A DNA stretch of 29,040 nt. Origin: Chryseobacterium gleum. GTDB taxonomy: Bacteria > Bacteroidota > Bacteroidia > Flavobacteriales_D > Crocinitomicaceae. The notes beneath the pieces were generated by a model. It saw nothing but the letters and a program-made list of their open reading frames with translations. It did not search any database and was not told the DNA's origin. Positions 22,451 to 29,040 of the stretch are shown one piece after another (within the stretch, counting starts at the first letter, position 1; each line of letters opens with the position of its first letter). The position numbers and the translations under genes are program-made. The stretch covers positions 1 through 29,040 of the forward strand of contig CALPUT020000003.1 in NCBI GenBank assembly GCA_943326825.2, in the 5' to 3' direction.

Positions 22451-23907
22451 TGTCTAACCCGATAAAAAAATTATTGGGTCAAACGGCTATGTATGGCCTT
22501 CCGAGTATTATCGGGAGGCTATTGAATTTTCTATTGGTACCGCTTTATACAGAAGTTTTTGCTAAACCTTCTCATTATGGAGTTGTATCTGAATTATACG
22601 CTTGGGTTGCATTTTTAGTGGTCATGCTTACTTTTGGAATGGAAACATCTTATTTCCGTTTTCTCCAAGTGAAAGAAGATAAAACACAAGTTTTCCAAAA
22701 CAGTTTTTTGACTGTGATTGGGGTAAATGTTATTTTCTTTTTACTCTTACTTATTTTCAATCAGAACATTGCAGATGTTTTGCTCTTTTCTGATCATGTC
22801 GAATACATCATTCTATTAGGTGCGATCGTTTGTGTGGATTCAATTTCTGCTTTGCCATTGGCTAAATTAAGAGCGGAAGAAAATGCTAAAAAATTCGCCT
22901 TCATTCAATTCGCTTCGATTGGTGTAAACATCGGTTTGAATCTCTTCTTAATGTTGTTTGTATTCAATCCTGCTCGTCCAGAAGAAGGAGTTTTATTTAT
23001 TTTGTTTGCCAATTTATTTGCTTCATTAGTAAAACCACTTTTTCTGTACAAAGACTTTTTACATATCAAATTAGCCTTTGAACCACAGTTAGCCAAAGAA
23101 ATGATTATTTATGCATTTCCTTTGATGGTGGGTGGATTTGCAGGAATCATAAATGAAACGATTGATCGTATATTATTAAAACATATTATCTACGAAGAAG
23201 GGAATCCAGCATCTTTGATTAAAGCAGAAACACAGGTCGGAATATATAGTGCTTGCTACAAACTTTCAATGTTAGTAACAATTTTAATACAAGCTTATCG
23301 TTATGCCGCAGAACCATTCTTTTTTGCACAAGCGAAGAGCGAAGACAAAAATAAAATTTACAGTAAAGTGATGAATTACTTCGTTGCTGTAGTTTGTTTG
23401 GTCTTTTTATTGGTTTCGTTGAACATTGATTTTTTCAAGCATTTTATTCGTAATGAATCGTATTGGGTAGGTTTAAATGTCGTTCCAATTTTACTATTAG
23501 CGAATGTATTTGTTGGTGTTTATTTCAATCAGAGCATCTGGTATAAATTGAGCGGACAAACAAAATTTGGAGCTTATATTGCAATTACTGGTGCAATTTT
23601 AACACTGCTAATTAATATTATTTTCATTCCAACTTATGGTTACATTGCAAGTGCTTGGGCAACATTTATAGTATATGCTTTTCAGATGGTCGCATCTTAC
23701 ATTTTAGGTCAAAAATATTATCCAATTAAATACAATTTACGTAAGTTCTTCTTATATTTAGTTACAGCGATTGCATTTTATTTTATAGCTGTCGCACTAA
23801 ATTTCGAGGAACAATCACTTGGTAAATTCTTTGTACATAACATGTTTATTTTAGTCTACATCGGATTAATCTGGTTTATGGAAAAGCCAACTAAAGCGAT
23901 TAGTTAA
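22450..23907 (+). CDS. Oligosaccharide/polysaccharide flippase (Wzx/MurJ-like MOP superfamily)
   Basis: 485 residues with about 14 predicted membrane helices and a typical start (KKLLGQTAMYGLPSIIGRLLNFLLVPLYTEVF). The 'GMETSYFRFLQ' segment near 60 and the second-half 'GIYSACYKLSMLVTILIQAYRYAAEPFFFAQAKSED' match the polysaccharide-transport branch of the MOP superfamily common in Bacteroidota. Such proteins move undecaprenyl-linked sugars across the inner membrane. The gene starts within the stop of the enoyl-CoA hydratase gene (TAATG) and is followed after about 105 bases by dut with its own promoter. The adjacent sugar-nucleotide enzyme and outer-membrane lipoproteins support a role in LPS, capsule or lipid-linked glycan supply. 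The precise substrate is unknown. Confidence 0.88.
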   Translation: MSNPIKKLLGQTAMYGLPSIIGRLLNFLLVPLYTEVFAKPSHYGVVSELYAWVAFLVVMLTFGMETSYFRFLQVKEDKTQVFQNSFLTVIGVNVIFFLLLLIFNQNIADVLLFSDHVEYIILLGAIVCVDSISALPLAKLRAEENAKKFAFIQFASIGVNIGLNLFLMLFVFNPARPEEGVLFILFANLFASLVKPLFLYKDFLHIKLAFEPQLAKEMIIYAFPLMVGGFAGIINETIDRILLKHIIYEEGNPASLIKAETQVGIYSACYKLSMLVTILIQAYRYAAEPFFFAQAKSEDKNKIYSKVMNYFVAVVCLVFLLVSLNIDFFKHFIRNESYWVGLNVVPILLLANVFVGVYFNQSIWYKLSGQTKFGAYIAITGAILTLLINIIFIPTYGYIASAWATFIVYAFQMVASYILGQKYYPIKYNLRKFFLYLVTAIAFYFIAVALNFEEQSLGKFFVHNMFILVYIGLIWFMEKPTKAIS

Positions 23908-23957
23908 TTCAATCTTGTTGTTATTAAACATTCACGGTTAAAAACCTCCTTTTCGCT

Positions 23958-23990
23958 TTGTTCGAAACATTATTATTTTCATTATCTTTG
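23958..23990 (+). promoter_or_regulatory. Promoter of the dut-led envelope operon (TTG - 22 bp - TATCTTTG)
   Basis: TTG at 23958-23960 and TATCTTTG at 23983-23990 match both Bacteroidota boxes, 22 bases upstream of the dut ATG at 24013. This is one of the best-formed promoters in the window. Confidence 0.6.
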
Positions 23991-24012
23991 ACGGTTACAG
24001 ACTCGTTTATAC

Positions 24013-24447
24013 ATGCAAGTTAAAATAAAAAATACATCGCAACATGAATTGCCTAAGTATGAAACTTCTGCTTCTGCAGGTGTTGATTTAAGAGCAAATT
24101 TAGAAACTTCAATAACTCTTAAACCTCTGGAAAGAGTATTGGTAAAGACCGGTTTATTTTTGGAAATTCCAGAAGGATTTGAAGCACAAGTTCGTCCTAG
24201 AAGCGGTTTAGCGCTAAAAAAAGGAATAACTGTTTTAAATTCACCTGGAACAGTTGATGCTGATTATAGAGGAGAAGTGGGTGTGATTTTGATCAACTTA
24301 TCAAGCGAAGAATTTGTTATAGAAAATGGAGAACGAATTGCTCAATTAATTTTTGCGAAAGTAGAACAAGCGAATTGGGTAAATGTTGAAATTCTATCAG
24401 AAACAGCTCGTGGAGAAGGAGGATTTGGAAGCACTGGAGTTAAATAA
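24013..24447 (+). CDS. dut: dUTP diphosphatase (trimeric dUTPase)
   Basis: 144 residues with all five conserved dUTPase motifs in order: ASAGVDLRA (motif 1), RPRSGLALKKG (2), NSPGTVDADYRGEVGVILIN (3, with the uracil-binding turn and catalytic Asp), GERIAQLIF (4) and the C-terminal phosphate-binding RGEGGFGSTG (5). The enzyme hydrolyses dUTP to dUMP and pyrophosphate, keeping uracil out of DNA and feeding dTMP synthesis. It heads the nucleotidyltransferase-TPR-DUF4292-EnvC run; the next gene begins 41 bases later. This association with envelope genes recurs in Flavobacteriia (recollection) and need not be functional. Confidence 0.97.
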   Translation: MQVKIKNTSQHELPKYETSASAGVDLRANLETSITLKPLERVLVKTGLFLEIPEGFEAQVRPRSGLALKKGITVLNSPGTVDADYRGEVGVILINLSSEEFVIENGERIAQLIFAKVEQANWVNVEILSETARGEGGFGSTGVK

Positions 24448-24487
24448 ATTGATTTTACTATCCGTTAGGATTAAATAATAAAAGACT

Positions 24488-25495
24488 ATGAAAGTAATTG
24501 TACCAATGGCAGGAAGAGGAAGTAGATTACGTCCTCATACATTAACAGTTCCGAAACCTTTAGTACCAGTTGGAGGCAAACCAATTGTTCACCGTTTAGT
24601 GGAAGATATTGCTGCTGTTTGTAGTGAAAAAATTGAAGAAATCGGATTTGTAATCGGTGACTTTGGTGCTGATATCGAAAAAGAATTAATCAAAGTCGCA
24701 GAGAAATTAGGTGCAAAAGCAAAAATATACTACCAAGATAAACCGTTAGGAACAGCTCATGCCGTTTTATGTGCAAGCGAAATGTTGGACGGTCCAGTAG
24801 TTGTTGCTTTTGCTGATACGTTATTCAAAGCGGATTTTAAAATTGACCCAAATGCAGATGGTATTTTATGGGTAAAACAAATTGAGGACCCAAGTGCTTT
24901 CGGTGTTATCAAAATGAACGACAAAGGGGAAATCATTGATTTCGTTGAAAAACCTTCGACATTTGTTTCTGATTTAGCGATGATTGGAATCTATTATTTC
25001 AAAGATGGTTTAGCACTTCGTAAAGAATGTGAATACCTAATTGATAACGATGTTATAAAAGGTGGTGAATACCAATTGCCAGATGCTTTAAGAAGATTAA
25101 CTGAAGCAGGTAAAAAATTCAAGCCAGGAGAGGTAACAGAGTGGTTGGATTGCGGAAACAAAGAAGTGACTGTTTTCACGAATCAACGTGTATTGGAATA
25201 CGATTATGCGAAAAATGTAGAGATGGTTCACCCTTCTTCGAAATTGATTAATTCAATTATTATTCCACCTTGTTTCATTGGAAAAGATGTAATTCTTGAA
25301 AATTCTATTGTTGGCCCACATGTATCATTAGGTCATGGTTCAATGGTAACAAACTCAATCATTCATAACAGTATTTTACAAGCGAATGCAATCATCATGG
25401 ATGCAAATTTAAAAGATTCAATGTTAGGTTCAAATGCAAAATACAAAGGCTTGGCTCGAGATTTGAGTTTAAGTGATTACTCAATTATTGCTTAA
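24488..25495 (+). CDS. Sugar-1-phosphate nucleotidyltransferase with beta-helix domain
   Basis: 335 residues. The N-terminal catalytic domain has the signature MKVIVPMAGRGSRLRPHT followed by VPKPLVPVGGKPI, as in NDP-sugar pyrophosphorylases. 'LGTAHAVLCA', the metal Asp in 'VVAFADTLF', 'FVEKPS' and 'EWLDCGN' complete the active site. Residues about 245-335 have hexapeptide-like strands (SIIIPPCFIGKDVILENSIVGPHVSLGHGSMVTNSIIHNSIL), a left-handed beta-helix. It joins a nucleotide to a sugar-1-phosphate; glucose-thymidylyl and mannose-guanylyl specificities cannot be separated by eye. The stop codon TAA overlaps the ATG of the TPR lipoprotein gene by one base (TAATG). Confidence 0.9.
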   Translation: MKVIVPMAGRGSRLRPHTLTVPKPLVPVGGKPIVHRLVEDIAAVCSEKIEEIGFVIGDFGADIEKELIKVAEKLGAKAKIYYQDKPLGTAHAVLCASEMLDGPVVVAFADTLFKADFKIDPNADGILWVKQIEDPSAFGVIKMNDKGEIIDFVEKPSTFVSDLAMIGIYYFKDGLALRKECEYLIDNDVIKGGEYQLPDALRRLTEAGKKFKPGEVTEWLDCGNKEVTVFTNQRVLEYDYAKNVEMVHPSSKLINSIIIPPCFIGKDVILENSIVGPHVSLGHGSMVTNSIIHNSILQANAIIMDANLKDSMLGSNAKYKGLARDLSLSDYSIIA

Positions 25496-27213
25496 TGAAT
25501 TTAAAAAAAAATGTCACCTTTGGTTTTTTGATCGTACTTGTTAATTCATGTGCTATTTTCAAGCATGAAGGTAAAAAATCAGCTCCAATAACAAAGGCAA
25601 ATTTTCCATACATCGAGAAATTTCATGAAGGACTTCGCTTAAAACAAAAAGGTGAGTTTGATGATGCGATTTTAGCGTTAAATTATTGCATAGGTGTTCG
25701 CCAAGATGATGATGCTGTTTACTATGCTTTATCTGAAATATACATCCAAAAAAATGATTTAATCAAATCAGCGGATGCGATTCAGAAAGCAGCATTAATC
25801 GATCCTAAAAATACATGGTATACACAAGAATTAGCGTATATGAATTTTGAGCAGAAAAAATATACTGAATCTGTAAAATGTTTCGAGCAATTAGTTAAAT
25901 CTGCACCTCAAAATGTTGATTGGTTATATGGATATGCTGAAAGTCTTGTTAGAACAGGAAAAACAGAAGATGCAATTAAAGCTTTTGATAAAACAGAAGA
26001 ACAAATTGGAGTTATACCAGAATTGGCAATTCAAAAATTTCGTTTGTACATAGAACTTAAAAAACCTGAAAAAGGTATTGAAGAAATCTTAAAAGCACGT
26101 AAAGTTCATCCTGAAGATGCTCAATTAATCGGTGTTTTAGTTGATTATTATTTTCAAACGAAACAAGATGGAAAAGCAGTTTCGACACTTGAAGAAATGG
26201 CGAAAGCTGATCCTACAAATGGTCGAGTGCATTTAGGTTTAGCCGATATTTATAAGCAAAAAGGAAGAACGGCTGATTATTACACGGAGTTATTTAGAGC
26301 ATTTGCGTGTGAGGATGTGGATTTAGATTCTAAAATGAAAATCTTAATTGATATTCATGAAAATAATTCAAAATTAACGAAAGAAGATTTTCAGTTAGCT
26401 GATATATTAGTTGCACAATATCCAAACGATTCAAAATCATTTTCTATTCAAGGTGATTTTTATTTGAAAGTCGAAGATCAAGGAAATGCATTGAAAAGTT
26501 ATAAAAAAGCATTGCAATTTGAGCAATCAAAGTTCCCAATTTGGAATCAGGTTTTAGTAATGGAATATCAAAATACTGATTTTGAAAATCTTTTTTTAGA
26601 TAGTAAAAAATGTTTAGAATATTTTCCAAATAATACTAATGTATATTTGTTTAATGGTATTTCAGCAAACCAGTTGAAAAAATATCAAGAAGCAATCGAT
26701 AATCTTGAAATTGGAAAAGAATTGATCGTAAATGATCAACCCATGAAAGCAGAATTTTATGCTCAAATTGGTGAAGCTTACTTCGGATTAAAAAACAATT
26801 CTGAAGGTAAAAAAAATTATGAAATAGCTTTAGAATTAGATAAATCTAGTACGCTAAACATGAATAACTTTGCATATCGTTTGGCTTTGGCTAAACTAGA
26901 TTTAACGAAAGCAGAAGAATTAATCAAATTAGCGAATGAGAAATCTCCTGGTCAGCCACACTTTATAGATACATATGGTTGGGTTTTGTTTCAAAAAGGG
27001 GAATACAGCAAAGCAATGGAACAGTATTTGAAAGCATATGAAATCAATCCTAAAGACAAAATCATCGTAGAGCATATCGGCGATGGCTATTTCAAAGCTG
27101 GTAAAGCTTCAAAAGCAGTTGAATACTGGAAAAAAGCACTAGAACTAGAATCAACAAATAAAAATTTAAAATTGAAAATTGAAAAGCAAGAATACTATGA
27201 GCCAATTTATTAA
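25495..27213 (+). CDS. TPR-repeat lipoprotein
   Basis: 572 residues. MNLKKNVTFGFLIVLVNSC is a lipoprotein signal with Cys19 lipidated. The rest is a series of about a dozen tetratricopeptide repeats. Well-formed ones include 'LRLKQKGEFDDAILALNYCIGV', 'DAVYYALSEIYIQKNDLIKSADAIQKAALIDP' and 'YGWVLFQKGEYSKAMEQYLKAYEINPKD', followed by a last unit ending ALELE. TPR arrays are protein-binding scaffolds, and here it should face the periplasm from a membrane, probably the outer one. It is sandwiched between the nucleotidyltransferase (1-base overlap) and DUF4292 (17-base overlap), so co-expression is near certain. A scaffold role in glycan or lipoprotein assembly is inference. Confidence 0.9.
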   Translation: MNLKKNVTFGFLIVLVNSCAIFKHEGKKSAPITKANFPYIEKFHEGLRLKQKGEFDDAILALNYCIGVRQDDDAVYYALSEIYIQKNDLIKSADAIQKAALIDPKNTWYTQELAYMNFEQKKYTESVKCFEQLVKSAPQNVDWLYGYAESLVRTGKTEDAIKAFDKTEEQIGVIPELAIQKFRLYIELKKPEKGIEEILKARKVHPEDAQLIGVLVDYYFQTKQDGKAVSTLEEMAKADPTNGRVHLGLADIYKQKGRTADYYTELFRAFACEDVDLDSKMKILIDIHENNSKLTKEDFQLADILVAQYPNDSKSFSIQGDFYLKVEDQGNALKSYKKALQFEQSKFPIWNQVLVMEYQNTDFENLFLDSKKCLEYFPNNTNVYLFNGISANQLKKYQEAIDNLEIGKELIVNDQPMKAEFYAQIGEAYFGLKNNSEGKKNYEIALELDKSSTLNMNNFAYRLALAKLDLTKAEELIKLANEKSPGQPHFIDTYGWVLFQKGEYSKAMEQYLKAYEINPKDKIIVEHIGDGYFKAGKASKAVEYWKKALELESTNKNLKLKIEKQEYYEPIY

Positions 27214-28018
27214 AAACCTTTTCTATTTAATAAGCAGCGGACTCATTTTCGTTTCTTGTGCAACGACCAAAAATGTTGAAGAAAACGTTACTGAAAAATT
27301 AGAACGTAAAAAAACACAGGAATTAGTTCAAGCTTTAGATAGTATTTCTAGAAAAAGTCCGACGTTTTTTTATTCAAAGATTAAAACAAATTACACGGAT
27401 ACCAATAGAAGTAATAGTTTTAAAACATCGATTCGTTTAGCAAAAGATAGTGCTGTTCATGCAATTATTTCATTTGCAAACATTCCAATTATCAATTCTA
27501 TCATTACAAAAGATTCCTTAATCTTGACTAATAAGAAAGATAAATGTTATCTAAAACATGACTTAGGTTTTTTTAAAGAGTCATTCGGTGTTGATTTTAA
27601 TTACAAAAATATAGAAGAGATTATTTTAGGATTACCGATTGATTATGATACAAATCAACGTTATTTTCAAATACATGATCATGCATTAAATTATGTTTTA
27701 TCTTCACATCGTAAATTCAAAATCAGAAGAAACGAAAAGAAATCAAAGGACGATATTAGCATTAAATATTTCCTAAGTCGTGATGCGAAAGAATTAACTT
27801 CAATGGAAATCGAAAGTCCTTCAGATTCTACGTTGATTAAAGTAAATTACTTGAGCAGTGAAATAATTGAAGGTTATCGTTTTCCAAAAGATGTAGTAAT
27901 TAACATTACAACGCCAAGAAATAAAATAAATGTCGAGTTAAACTACGATAAAATAGAAGTAAATTTACCTCAAGAAATATTCTTGGTCATTCCAGAAAGT
28001 TATGAGAAGTGTGAGTGA
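27197..28018 (+). CDS. DUF4292 outer-membrane-type lipoprotein
   Basis: 273 residues from ATG at 27197; an upstream TTG frame start at 27179 would spoil the signal peptide. Residues 1-21 are a lipoprotein signal (IKNLFYLISSGLIFVSC, Cys21). The mature part has DUF4292 features as I know them: 'FFYSKIKTNYTD', 'KTSIRLAKDSAVHAIISF', 'ILTNKKDKCYLKHDL' and long amphipathic strands to the end (INVELNYDKIEVNLPQEIFLVIPESY). The overall antiparallel-sheet pattern recalls LolA/LolB-like lipid-handling folds; that is inference from strand pattern and an outer-membrane lipid anchor. It overlaps the TPR gene by 17 bases and the EnvC-like gene by 17 bases. Confidence 0.87.
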   Translation: MSQFIKNLFYLISSGLIFVSCATTKNVEENVTEKLERKKTQELVQALDSISRKSPTFFYSKIKTNYTDTNRSNSFKTSIRLAKDSAVHAIISFANIPIINSIITKDSLILTNKKDKCYLKHDLGFFKESFGVDFNYKNIEEIILGLPIDYDTNQRYFQIHDHALNYVLSSHRKFKIRRNEKKSKDDISIKYFLSRDAKELTSMEIESPSDSTLIKVNYLSSEIIEGYRFPKDVVINITTPRNKINVELNYDKIEVNLPQEIFLVIPESYEKCE

Positions 28019-29040
28019 AATTCGTATCATATTGATTTTTATTGGATTATTAGTAATCAATGTGTCATCGTATGCTCAAAATTCGAGTGAAAAATTAAAG
28101 AAAGAACAAGATAAACTTGAAAAGAAAATTTCGAATACAAAATCACTTTTAAGTAGATCTAAAACAAATACAGAAGCTTCTTTAAATGAATTAAAAATTA
28201 TTGAGAATCAAATTGAATTTAGAGAAAATCTTCTAAGAAATTTTGATAATCAAATTCGTGGAGCGGAAATTAAATTAACGAAAAAAAGTACTCAAATAAA
28301 TGCGCTTCGTAACAAATTAAAAAAGTTAAAAGAGCAATACCGTAAATTGTTGATGTATGCCTATAAGCACAGAAATAAATATGGTAAAATGATGTATATT
28401 TTTTCATCAACTTCATACAATCAAGCACTTAAGCGAAATAAATACCTTCAAAAAGTAGGTGATATTCAACAAAAACAGTTTTTAATAATTCGACAATATG
28501 AAGGATTAATTAAGAACGAAATTACTTCTATCGAAAGTGAAAAGAAGTATAAATTGGAAATGTTGAATGAAAAGAAAAAAGAGAAAGAGGAAATAGAAAA
28601 AGATAAAGTAAAAAAAGAAGTCGTTTATCAGAAATTCAAAAATGAAGAGTCAAAATTAATGTCTCAATTAAGAGAAGATGAACGCAAAAAAGAAATTTTA
28701 AAAGATAAAATTAACGCAGCTATTCGAAAAGAAATTGCAAATGCAGAAAAGAAAGCGAGACTTGCAGCTGAAAAAGCAGAGAAGGCTGAAAAAGCAAAAA
28801 AGAAAGCTGAACAAAGTGCTATAGCAACGAATAATAGCTCCACTTCTTCAAAAACAACAACTGAAGTTAAAGAATCAAAAAAAGAAACAATAACTACTGC
28901 GAAAAAAGAAGTTAATTACACCGAAAACACCAAGGAAGCTGTTTCTTTAAGTAAAAACTTTGAAGCAAATAAAGGACGTTTACCTTGGCCAGTCGAAAAA
29001 GGAAGTATCACTGAAGGTTTCGGGAAAAATGCGCATCCAA
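28002..29040 (+). CDS. EnvC-like murein hydrolase activator / M23 peptidase (C-terminus beyond window)
   Basis: 346 residues are visible and the frame runs off the right edge. Signal peptide about 1-26 (IRIILIFIGLLVINVSSYAQ). Residues about 28-125 and 150-245 are long coiled coils (KLKKEQDKLEKKISNTKSLL; KKYKLEMLNEKKKEKEEIEKDK, the latter interrupted only by charged helix). A Lys/Ala/Thr-rich linker spans about 245-320. The LytM/M23 domain opens at 'GRLPWPVEKGSITEGFGKNAHP'; the zinc ligands lie beyond the window, so whether it is an active peptidase or a degenerate EnvC-type activator cannot be decided. EnvC activates amidases for septal peptidoglycan splitting during division. ATG at 28002 overlaps DUF4292 by 17 bases. 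Confidence 0.9.
   Translation, partial: MRSVSEIRIILIFIGLLVINVSSYAQNSSEKLKKEQDKLEKKISNTKSLLSRSKTNTEASLNELKIIENQIEFRENLLRNFDNQIRGAEIKLTKKSTQINALRNKLKKLKEQYRKLLMYAYKHRNKYGKMMYIFSSTSYNQALKRNKYLQKVGDIQQKQFLIIRQYEGLIKNEITSIESEKKYKLEMLNEKKKEKEEIEKDKVKKEVVYQKFKNEESKLMSQLREDERKKEILKDKINAAIRKEIANAEKKARLAAEKAEKAEKAKKKAEQSAIATNNSSTSSKTTTEVKESKKETITTAKKEVNYTENTKEAVSLSKNFEANKGRLPWPVEKGSITEGFGKNAHP

Overview
The window looks like a chromosomal segment of a Bacteroidota bacterium, most likely Flavobacteriales (a Crocinitomicaceae/Fluviicola-like organism is a guess). The evidence is very AT-rich DNA, TAnnTTTG-type -7 promoter elements, almost no Shine-Dalgarno sites, two proteins with type IX secretion (T9SS) type A C-terminal sorting domains, and families largely confined to this phylum (DUF6029, Omp28, DUF4292). 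I see no tRNA, rRNA, CRISPR array, prophage or transposase gene.

Layout. (1) 1-1864, minus: a small secreted protein translationally coupled to a large Ser/Thr/Gly-rich surface protein that runs off the left edge. (2) 2126-5907, minus: a Wzi-like outer-membrane barrel preceded by an unusual in-frame fusion of CysQ (PAP phosphatase) to a second Wzi-like barrel. (3) 5997-10204: a divergent locus with a T9SS-exported four-cysteine protein on one side and TlpA thioredoxin, DUF6029 outer-membrane protein and Omp28 lipoprotein on the other. I read this as a candidate envelope thiol-redox or assembly module. (4) 10465-13904: BCP peroxiredoxin, recA with a clear terminator, an EamA transporter, and a convergent outer-membrane protein of unknown function. 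(5) 14026-18080: a run of a T9SS-exported cytochrome c/copper type II monooxygenase, an RDD membrane protein, RsmI, and a quinone-oxidoreductase-like protein. (6) 18082-20962: an accessory, repeat-bearing stretch. It holds a perfect 20-bp-arm hairpin, 3-hydroxyanthranilate dioxygenase, a REPIN-like element, an SDR lacking the usual Tyr/Lys pair, a decayed small lipoprotein gene, and a MntA/HEPN pair whose HEPN gene is broken. (7) 21008-22450: HemJ, an inverted TTAGA-repeat element, and enoyl-CoA hydratase. (8) 22450-29040: an envelope-assembly cluster of polysaccharide flippase, dUTPase, sugar-phosphate nucleotidyltransferase, TPR lipoprotein, DUF4292 lipoprotein and an EnvC-like M23 peptidase (cut by the right edge).

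How the genes fit together: most of the window serves the cell envelope. The right-hand cluster plausibly couples sugar-nucleotide supply, lipid-linked sugar flipping, outer-membrane lipoproteins and septal peptidoglycan hydrolysis. The best candidate for an under-described system is the TlpA-DUF6029-Omp28 operon with its divergent T9SS partner. All four products carry cysteine pairs, and DUF6029 has only two cysteines in its whole length. A related palindrome lies upstream of both tlpA and the nearby peroxiredoxin gene. The clearest odd single gene is the CysQ-barrel fusion, which buries an apparent signal peptide in the middle of a protein.
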